44,798 nt of DNA from Candidatus Parvarchaeum sp. (GTDB taxonomy: Archaea > Nanobdellota > Nanobdellia > Pacearchaeales > GW2011-AR1), in assembly GCA_020724955.1 (NCBI GenBank), contig DYFY01000001.1:66046-110843 (forward strand). Direction: 5' to 3'. The translations under genes were made by a program, and so were the position numbers. Positions 38,230 through 44,798 of this stretch are shown here, in pieces. Numbering within the stretch: the stretch's first letter is position 1; each line of letters starts with the position of its first letter. The notes below the pieces were generated by a model that was not told the origin of the DNA, did not search any database, and saw only the letters and a list, made by a program, of their open reading frames with translations.

Positions 38230-41200
38230 TGGAATTTAATACAGAAGACTTAAATGGAAACGGGCATGAATCCGGAGGATTTTCCGGGAAATCTGTTGGA
38301 GCTGTTTCTGAATTTAAAAGGCTTGAAAGATATTTCTCAAAATATGGAAACGTTTTTGAGTTTGATATTTATGGAAAGCCGATAAAATGGATTTCTGAAG
38401 AGGTTAAAATCACAGATGACATGGGAAAGGTCATTTTTGTACAGCCCGATGTTAAAAGACCAGATTTCTGGAGCCCTCTGGCTATAAAAGTAGTTGCCGG
38501 GAAGTATTTTTGGGGTGACCAAAAGAAAAATGAGCGTGAAAATTCTGCAGAGCAACTAATTGGTAGAGTAACCAGATGGATAGCCAGGCAGGCTGTGGAG
38601 CAGGGGTATTTTGATGAAGAACAGGCAAACATACTTAGAGACGAAATTTCTGCAATATGCCTGAATCAGATGGCTGTTTTTAACTCTCCTGTTTGGTTTA
38701 ACGTCGGCATTCAGGAGTATGACAAAAATGCAGGAGGAGTTTCGGCTTTTGTGTGGGACAGAGAAACTGATAAGGTTGTTCCTGCTGTAAAAACTCTTGA
38801 CAGACCTCAATGTTCGGCCTGCTTCATACAAAGCATTCAGGATAACATGGAATCCATTCTAAAAGTGCAGGTTGCGGAAGCGACGCTGTTCAAGGCCGGC
38901 TCGGGAACGGGAACTAACCGCTCTGCTTTGAGAAGCACAAGAGAAACCCTTACTGGAGGTGGAAAGCCTTCTGGACCTGTAAGTTTTATGAAAGGCTATG
39001 ACGCATACGCGGGGATAATCAAGTCCGGGGGCAAAACAAGAAGAGCGGCAAAAATGGAAATTCTAAATGTTGACCATCCTGATATAATTGAATTTATCGA
39101 GGCCAAGCAAAAAGAGGAGAAAAAAGCATGGGCTTTGATTGAGCAGGGATATTCAGGAGGACTCAATGGAGAGGCATACAGCAGCATTTTCTTCCAGAAC
39201 TGCAATATGTCTGTCAGAGCACCGGATGAATTCATGGAAGCTGTAAAAGAAGACGGCGAGTGGAGCACAAAATTTGTAACAAAACCGGGAATTTGCGAAA
39301 CTTTTAAGGCCAGAGAAATAATGAGAAAAATAGCTGAAGGGACATGGATATGCGGGGATCCTGGAATGCAGTTTGATACAATTATCAACAAATACCACAC
39401 CTGCAAAAACACCGGCAGAATTAATGCCTCTAATCCGTGTTTTTCAGGTGACACAAAAGTTGCTTTAGCTGATGGAAGAAATCTTAGCTTTAAAGAATTA
39501 ATAAAAGAGCATGAATTAGGAAAACAAAACTTTTGCTACACTATAAGAAAAGATGGAAGCATAGGAGTAGAAAAGATTCTCAATCCAAGAATGACAAGAA
39601 GAGGTGCTGAAGTAATAAAGTTAATATTAGATAACTACCAAGAAATCGTCTGTACACCAGATCATAAATTCATGTTGAAATCCGGGGAGTATAAAAAAGC
39701 TAAAGATTTGACTGAATTAGATTCCTTGATGCCTCTTTATGAGAAAGAGATTGGAATTTATCCTAAAGCTAACCATAAAATTAAAAGAATAGAAAAATTG
39801 AATCGTAGGCTAGATGTTTATGATATTGAAGTTGCAAACACGCATAATTTTGCTCTAAGCGCTGGAGTTTTTGTCCATAATTGCAGCGAGTATATGTTTT
39901 TGGACGACAGCGCATGCAACCTTGCTTCCATAAATTTGATGAAATTCAGGACAGATGATGGGAAATTTGATTCTGAGAAATACAAAGAAGTTGTAAGGAA
40001 ATTTATTATTGCGATGGATTTGATTGTTGATGGCTCAAGCTATCCTGGAGAAGAAATTTGCAGAAATTCAAGAGACTACAGGCCACTTGGGCTTGGCTAT
40101 GCCAATCTCGGAGCCTTGCTGATGAGTCTTGGCCTTCCTTATGATTCCGAGGAGGGAAGAGCGGTTGCTGCGGCTGTAACTGCGATAATGTGTGGAGAGG
40201 CTTACAAAACTTCTGCAGAGCTTTCAAGCCTTGTCGGGCCGTTCCCGGGATTTGAAAAAAACAGGGAACCAATGCTTGAAGTTATGAGGATGCACAGAGA
40301 TCATGTTAAGGATATTGATGTCAATAAAATACCTTCTGAACTGAGGTATTTGGTTAATGACGCCTGGGATTCATGGGACGAAGCTGTTAAGCTTGGGGAA
40401 AAATACGGATTTAGGAATGCACAGGCCACGGTGATAGCTCCTACAGGAACTATTGCTTTTATGATGGATTGTGACACGACAGGGATAGAACCAGACATAG
40501 CCTTGGTTAAATATAAGGTTCTTTCAGGCGGAGGAATGCTCAAAATAGTGAATAAAAGCGTGCCTCTTGCTTTAAAGACACTTGGATATTCAGAAGAAGA
40601 AATAAAGAGGATTGTTGCTTATATCGATGAAAATGACGGCATAGAAGGCTCTCCTGATTTAAAGCCAGAACATCTTGCTGTGTTTGATTGTGCTTTTAAG
40701 CCTGCCAACGGAAAAAGGTCTATCCACCATCACGGGCACATAAAAATGATGGGAGTTACGCAGCCTTTTATTTCAGGAGCGATAAGTAAGACAATCAACA
40801 TGCCTGAAAATTCAACGGTAGACGACATCATGGATGCCTATGTTTTTGCATGGGAACAGGGGCTTAAGGCAGTGGCTATCTATAGAGAAAACAGCAAGAG
40901 AAGCCAGCCACTCAATACAAAGAAGACAGAAGGGGAAATGGTTAAGAAGGCGCAGCAGATGATTGTGAGCGGCAGAAAAAAACTTCCCCAAACCAGAAAA
41001 TCAATAACGCACAAGTTTGACATTGCAGGGCATGAAGGATATCTTACTATCGGGCTTTACGATGATGGCAAGCCTGGGGAAATATTTGTGTCTATGCACA
41101 AAACAGGCTCCACTATTCGCGGATTGATGGATGCTTGGGCAACATCTATGTCGCTAAACTTGCAATATGGAATACCTGTTGAAACTTTGTTCAAGAAGTT

Positions 41201-41528
41201 CAGGCATCAAAAATTTGAGCCTGCAGGGTTTGTAAAAAATGTTGAATCCGGAAAACTTGATGAGCAAAGAGTTCAGATAAGAACAGCATCTTCAATAGTT
41301 GATTATGTCGCCCAGTTCATGCTTCTGAACTTTGGAGAAGGAAGCGGAAGAAAAGACATTGAAATATCTCTTGAAAAACCTGAAAAGGAAGAGCAGACAG
41401 AGCTTAGCGATTTCGGCAATGAGGGGATTGTTTGTCCGCTTTGCGGAGGGCCTGCAAAGCGAACAGGAAACTGCTCAGTTATCTGCACAAGCTGCAAGCA
41501 AACCACTAGAAGTGGTTGTGGGGAATGA
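38226..41528 (+). CDS. nrdJ: Adenosylcobalamin-dependent (class II) ribonucleotide reductase, with intein
   Basis: Reduces ribonucleotides to deoxyribonucleotides. 1100 aa in total; without the intein about 952. Substrate-site QCSACFIQS, glycine-rich [15 protein letters not shown], after splicing [21 protein letters not shown] with the predicted thiyl-radical Cys and the second Cys 11 residues later, and [28 protein letters not shown]-type segment near 735 ([14 protein letters not shown]). The C-terminus is a zinc-ribbon-like [30 protein letters not shown]. ATG at 38226, ATGA overlap with nrdR. No nrdD or radical-generating subunit is present, in line with class II. Confidence 0.94.
   Translation: [1100 protein letters not shown]
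39438..39881 (+). other. Mini-intein in nrdJ (148 aa, no homing endonuclease)
   Basis: Residues 405-552 of the nrdJ frame. Starts [14 protein letters not shown] (block A), contains [12 protein letters not shown] (block B, TxxH), ends with [16 protein letters not shown] (block F) and GVFVHN followed by Cys (block G). All splice residues are present: Cys1, penultimate His, Asn, and Cys+1. Only about 60 residues lie between B and F, so no endonuclease domain remains. The insertion is between Pro404 and the CSEY cysteine of the extein. Confidence 0.9.
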
Positions 41529-41588
41529 TTAATTTGTTACTTTGGCTGAATAAATCAGTTTTATAAAGTAAGTTTTTCTGTGAGAAGA

Positions 41589-42533
41589 ATGTCGTCCCAA
41601 AATAATGTTGGCAGACTTCTTGTTGAGTCTGGTGCTTTTACTGATTTGGATGATCCGGTTATATTAACTTCTGGTGAACTTGGAATTTATTGCATCAACA
41701 CAGAAAAATTTTTGGGAGATGGCGGAAGATGGAAAGAGTTTGGCGACGACCCAAGAGAAATGATTGCTCATTCAATTAATCAATATTTCCTAAATGGGAG
41801 ATTTGCAGAAGTGGTGCGTAGTTTGAGTGCGATAATAGACGAGGTTCTCCCTGCTGATAAATCTTTAGCTATTTCTGGCGGGCAAAGAAGAGATTGGATT
41901 TTTTCTGGAGCTACAGCCAGTCACTTAGGAGTTTCACATATTAGCTTATACAAAAACAGCAACAAAGTAGAACTCATGAAATTTGGAAGGGGAAGCCAAA
42001 GAATAGAATGTGGTCTACCTTTAGCAGAGGAAGTAAAAGACATTTCACAATATAGAGTATATCACATTGCAGATTTGCTTACAGAAGGTTCTAGCTGTTA
42101 TAGAATAGAAGATGGCGATGCTAAAGGATGGATTCCCATGTTACGTGAGAGAGGAGCCACAGTAGAAGATTTACTGGCTGTTGTTTCCAGAAGACAAGGA
42201 GCAGAAGAAATGTTAGCAAACCAAGGTGTTAGAGCACGCTCATTAGTTACAATTGATGAGGAATTTATTAGGAAGCATTCAAAATTTCCAGAAAGAGCGC
42301 TTGAATATATGAAAGACCCAGGGGCTTGGAGTGCAACCTATTTGGAGCAAAACGGTGCACTTGATTTTGTTGACGCTTTTAACCCAGATGGAACTCAAAT
42401 CGATAGAGCTAAAAGATTTTTGAAAAGATATGGAACTGTTCTTGAGCAAGCAGGAAGAATGACTGAATTAGAAAATGATGTAATGGCAAGATTTGGATAT
42501 TCAATTAAACATTTGAGAGAGGGGAGTTCTTAA
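41589..42533 (+). CDS. Orotate phosphoribosyltransferase-like protein
   Basis: 314 aa from ATG 41589; GTG 41580 is too close to the TATA-like TTTTATAAAG (about 41558-41569), and 41589 fits the leaderless spacing. A type I phosphoribosyltransferase core is visible: LAISGGQRRDWIFSGATASHLG and VYHIADLLTEGSS, the PRPP-loop equivalent (usual pattern VxVxEDxxTxGxS). The first acidic residue of that loop is Ala here. The C-terminal 130 residues form an extra helical region. It overlaps pyrF by one base (TAATG), which argues for an orotate-related role; PyrE assignment is an inference. Confidence 0.65.
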   Translation: MSSQNNVGRLLVESGAFTDLDDPVILTSGELGIYCINTEKFLGDGGRWKEFGDDPREMIAHSINQYFLNGRFAEVVRSLSAIIDEVLPADKSLAISGGQRRDWIFSGATASHLGVSHISLYKNSNKVELMKFGRGSQRIECGLPLAEEVKDISQYRVYHIADLLTEGSSCYRIEDGDAKGWIPMLRERGATVEDLLAVVSRRQGAEEMLANQGVRARSLVTIDEEFIRKHSKFPERALEYMKDPGAWSATYLEQNGALDFVDAFNPDGTQIDRAKRFLKRYGTVLEQAGRMTELENDVMARFGYSIKHLREGSS

Positions 42534-43414
42534 TGGGATTCCGAGAAGATTGGCTTGAAGCTGTTGAAAGAAAAAATTCGGTGGTTTGTGCTGGCTTGGA
42601 CCCGGCTGAATGTGAAATGGGAAGGGGGGATAAAGGACTGCCGCCAAATGTAAATAAAAAAGAATGGAGCTTGGCTTATCTGGAAGCTATTGCCCCTTAT
42701 TGTTCTGCGATAAAACCCAATATTCAATATTGGAAAAATTTATCTGATGGAATGAATAACTTAGGAGAAATCAGCAGATTAGCAAGGGAATTAGGACTAG
42801 TCGTAATTGATGACAGTAAACTCGCTGATATTGATGAAACAAATGATGCAGGCATTTATTCCGCCAAAAACAGAGGAGCAGATGCTGTCACTGTAGCTCC
42901 TTTTGCCGGGAATCTTGAACAAACTATTAAACAAGGAAAAAGCATAGGAGTTGGTATTATAAGCATGTGCTTGATGAGCAATCCAGAATATGAAAGAGAG
43001 AAAAATAAATTGGTTCCAATAAATTCTGATGACTACAACCCTCAAGATATTATCGTTGTAAACGGTGTGAATTATGTTAGACAATATGTTCAATTAGCGT
43101 GTGATGCTGCACGTTTTTGTGCTGATGGAATTGTTATTGGGGCTCCTAGCCAGAAAAACCATATTAGGAACGAGGAGATAGAAAATGTAAGAAGATATGC
43201 TGGAGAAAATATGTTAGTTTTGTTACCTGGTGTTGGAGCGCAAGGAGGAGAAGCTGGTGCAATATGGAGACATTTTGGAACAGACAGAGTTATAGTTAAT
43301 GTTGGTAGGAGTTTAATGTTCTCTGAGGGTTCTGATTCAACCCCTGTAGAGCAGGCCGCTGCAGCGAGAAGCTATCAAGAAATGCTTAATAACCTGAGAA
43401 CAAAGGCTGCTTAG
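42533..43414 (+). CDS. pyrF: Orotidine 5'-phosphate decarboxylase
   Basis: 293 aa. Last step of UMP synthesis. GLDPAECEMG at the start, the lysine-aspartate tetrad IDDSKLADIDETN (Asp94-Ser-Lys96-x-x-Asp99), AVTVAPFAGN, and GVGAQGGEAGA near the phosphate-binding end. The size and GLDP motif point to the longer PyrF class (bacterial type 2-like) rather than the 220-aa archaeal form. It is coupled to the OPRT-like gene, with GGGGAG just upstream. Confidence 0.92.
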   Translation: MGFREDWLEAVERKNSVVCAGLDPAECEMGRGDKGLPPNVNKKEWSLAYLEAIAPYCSAIKPNIQYWKNLSDGMNNLGEISRLARELGLVVIDDSKLADIDETNDAGIYSAKNRGADAVTVAPFAGNLEQTIKQGKSIGVGIISMCLMSNPEYEREKNKLVPINSDDYNPQDIIVVNGVNYVRQYVQLACDAARFCADGIVIGAPSQKNHIRNEEIENVRRYAGENMLVLLPGVGAQGGEAGAIWRHFGTDRVIVNVGRSLMFSEGSDSTPVEQAAAARSYQEMLNNLRTKAA

Positions 43415-43415
43415 C

Positions 43416-43778
43416 TTATTTCTCAACAGCCAAAATCATTACAAGTCCAATTAGAGCAGTAACAATGTTGTCTAATCCTGGGGATTGAATTCCTGTGAAT
43501 TGCAACAGCAAAGGAATAAAATGAATTCCTGTGTAAATAAAATAAATCAGTCTGGCTTTTTTTCTGTTCTGCAGAAGTTTTTTGTAAAGCAGGATATGCA
43601 TGTAAAAGACCAGAAAAGCGAACAAAATTCCTATTGGAAAAGATATTAATGAATTAGTCATAAAATACGCTTGAAATGTTGCCAATAAAACAGCGAGCGT
43701 CCACCAAATTCCCAGAACCATAAGGACAAATTTTAGCCTTTTTGTTTTTCCCACTGCTTTTATTTTTCTATTTCCCAT
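43416..43778 (-). CDS. Four-TM hypothetical membrane protein, 120 aa
   Basis: Basic N-terminus and four hydrophobic segments (about 15-36, 44-62, 77-92, 100-118) with FIYTGIHFIPLLLQFTGIQSPGLDNIV between the last two. No domain recognised; possibly DoxX- or YIP-like small membrane proteins. It starts 1-2 nt after the hydrolase stop, so the two are co-transcribed. Confidence 0.65.
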   Translation of the reverse strand: MGNRKIKAVGKTKRLKFVLMVLGIWWTLAVLLATFQAYFMTNSLISFPIGILFAFLVFYMHILLYKKLLQNRKKARLIYFIYTGIHFIPLLLQFTGIQSPGLDNIVTALIGLVMILAVEK

Positions 43779-43779
43779 T

Positions 43780-44604
43780 TTAATTTATGCTTTTTAATTT
43801 TAAGTAGGAATTGATTTTTTCCGCAATTTCTTCCGTGTTTCCTAAGAGAATTTTTCCGTGACCGCCAGAGTAGAAAACAAGTTCTGAATTTTCAAGAAGG
43901 GAGCTGTGCTCTTCTGCAACCCACGACGGGATAACATTGTCCTGGTTTCCGTGCAAAATCAGGGAAGGGGATTTTATTTCACTCAGCTGTCCGCGGATTA
44001 AACGCTGATCAGTATCAATGAAAGAGCGCATAAAACCTTTTCTCCATCCTATTGAACCTGCGAAAGAACCGGGATAAAAAACGACGAAGGGGTATGCCAA
44101 AGATGAACGCAATTTTTCGAGAGTGTGAGAACCAGTCGGCTCTCCTTCCTGAATACCCATTGAGGCAAGCAGAATGAGGCTCCGCACTTTTTCTGGATAT
44201 TTGTGGGCAAAAGATATCGCCACTCCTCCCCCCCATGAGTATCCTATTATAACTGCTTCCTCTATTTTCTTTTTCTCCATAAACTCGGCTAGAACATCTG
44301 CCTGACTTTCAATTCCGTAATCGTCGATGTTTTTTTCAGATTCTCCAAAACCATACATATCAAGAGCGTAGACCCTATAATCCTCCAGCTTGGGAGCGAG
44401 AGTTTCAAAATCACTCTTTGAGCCTGGAGAGCCATGCAGGGCGATTATTGTTTCTCTTTTTTCAGGATTATATTCATCATAAACAATAACTCCTTTTGAA
44501 AGTCCAATTGAGTTGTCAGGGAATTTTTCAGAATAGAAATTAAGCTGGACGAGCCCAAAAAAGATAAGAATCATAACAGCAGTGTAAAAAAATTTTGTTC
44601 TCAC
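43780..44604 (-). CDS. Alpha/beta hydrolase with N-terminal anchor
   Basis: 274 aa, GTG start at 44604 with a TATA-like TTTATATATAA about 25 nt upstream. Residues 6-22 form a signal anchor (FYTAVMILIFFGLVQLN). Catalytic triad candidates: Ser123 in GYSWGGG, Asp222 in LHGNQDNVIP and His249 in SGGHG; the oxyanion part is LHGSPGSKSDF. Substrate unknown (esterase, lipase or C-C hydrolase). Acts at or outside the membrane. Confidence 0.88.
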   Translation of the reverse strand: MRTKFFYTAVMILIFFGLVQLNFYSEKFPDNSIGLSKGVIVYDEYNPEKRETIIALHGSPGSKSDFETLAPKLEDYRVYALDMYGFGESEKNIDDYGIESQADVLAEFMEKKKIEEAVIIGYSWGGGVAISFAHKYPEKVRSLILLASMGIQEGEPTGSHTLEKLRSSLAYPFVVFYPGSFAGSIGWRKGFMRSFIDTDQRLIRGQLSEIKSPSLILHGNQDNVIPSWVAEEHSSLLENSELVFYSGGHGKILLGNTEEIAEKINSYLKLKSIN

Positions 44605-44639
44605 ATTTGACAGAAGAATTTTTTATATATAAATTTATA

Positions 44640-44780
44640 GTGAAAGACATAACGTTTGCTATATCGGTTCGTATTAATGTTGGAATAAAAATCAGCGATG
44701 ATAAAATCAACTATTCCATTTTAACTTTACATGACTTGATAGCGGCTTTGCGTGAGATTTACTTTGCTTTAGCAAAGTAA
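44640..44780 (+). CDS. Possible 46-aa protein at the right edge
   Basis: GTG at 44640, about 21 nt from the TATA-like TTTATATATAAAT that also serves the divergent hydrolase. The frame reads VKDITFAISVRINVGIKISD and ends ALREIYFALAK. A perfect hairpin TTACTTTGC (44759-44767), TTTA loop, GCAAAGTAA (44772-44780) covers the stop codon and may be a terminator. No domain recognised; could be non-coding. Confidence 0.3.
   Translation: MKDITFAISVRINVGIKISDDKINYSILTLHDLIAALREIYFALAK
44759..44780. repeat. Perfect 9-bp inverted repeat
   Basis: TTACTTTGC, TTTA loop, GCAAAGTAA. It lies at the end of the possible 46-aa frame and near the window edge. The TTACTTT arm resembles the inner part of the transposable-element ends in this window, but no partner end or target duplication is visible. 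Confidence 0.5.
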
Positions 44781-44798
44781 GATAACCTTCTAAAGTTA

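Noticed and set aside
44583-44798. Fourth transposable element copy near the right edge (CTTTACA at about 44725-44731)
   Set aside because: No TGTTAAG partner end and no matching 5-bp flanks; similarity is limited to a few bases.

Overview
The window reads as a chromosomal segment of a small-genome archaeon, most likely a DPANN lineage of the Pacearchaeota/Woesearchaeota kind. Evidence: archaeal/eukaryal ribosomal proteins (eL35-like L35Ae and L10e/uL16), archaeal-type GluRS and TrpRS, class III-signal pilins, HtpX, DUF5652-like and other short lineage-type proteins. Most genes start with an A/T-rich TATA-like box about 25-31 nt before the start codon and have no room for a leader (leaderless transcription). 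Several bacterial-type genes sit among them: NrdR, a class II CCA/poly(A)-polymerase-type head domain, TrhO, MsrB, and a lytic-transglycosylase-like protein. No rRNA, tRNA or CRISPR array was recognised.

Layout. 1-3316: end of a nucleotidyltransferase-type gene, a small lipoprotein, L35Ae, two small unknowns, L10e and a RelBE-like pair. 3552-9102: ABC exporter, a two-TM protein with a RelE/ParE-like tail, a degenerate PEP-synthase-type ATP-grasp protein with a long acidic tail, an unknown, and a second copy of the nucleotidyltransferase family (convergent). 9152-17065 (all minus): a large xylose-isomerase/EndoIV-type TIM-barrel protein, a RelBE pair, a VOC protein, a lineage-type 512+167 aa pair, and an A/T-rich three-gene cluster around a membrane-anchored beta-propeller. 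17191-20925 (plus): GluRS, then three type IV pilin-like genes, one with a dockerin-like tail. 20991-24198 (minus): Nudix, an unknown, editing-less ThrRS, ChaN/TIKI-like protein. 24303-26086 (plus): lytic-transglycosylase-like pair and VapBC. 26088-35093: TrpRS, CCA-type head domain, YqfO-type domain, a receptor-like protein with a degenerate class III cyclase domain, HtpX, secreted and small membrane proteins, TrhO, TspO, LemA. 35150-37625: cysteine desulfurase coupled to an HTH protein, a 29-aa basic peptide, MsrB and two small proteins. 37721-41528: NrdR boxes, nrdR and a class II ribonucleotide reductase with a 148-aa mini-intein. 41589-44604: OPRT-like plus OMP decarboxylase, a membrane protein and an alpha/beta hydrolase.

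The most notable findings are: (1) a family of three miniature transposable elements (137-156 bp), each with TGTTAAG/CTTTACA ends and its own 5-bp target duplication (TAAAG, TGTTG, ATAGC); (2) a recurrent S-x-hydrophobic-T-G-x-x-I motif predicted to sit just outside the membrane in three unrelated membrane proteins; (3) an intein placed directly before the predicted thiyl-radical cysteine of ribonucleotide reductase, in an operon with two NrdR-box-like palindromes 31 bp apart at an archaeal promoter; and (4) a receptor-like protein whose cytoplasmic cyclase-fold domain lacks the usual metal-binding region. Functional links among these are inference; the sequence features are visible directly.
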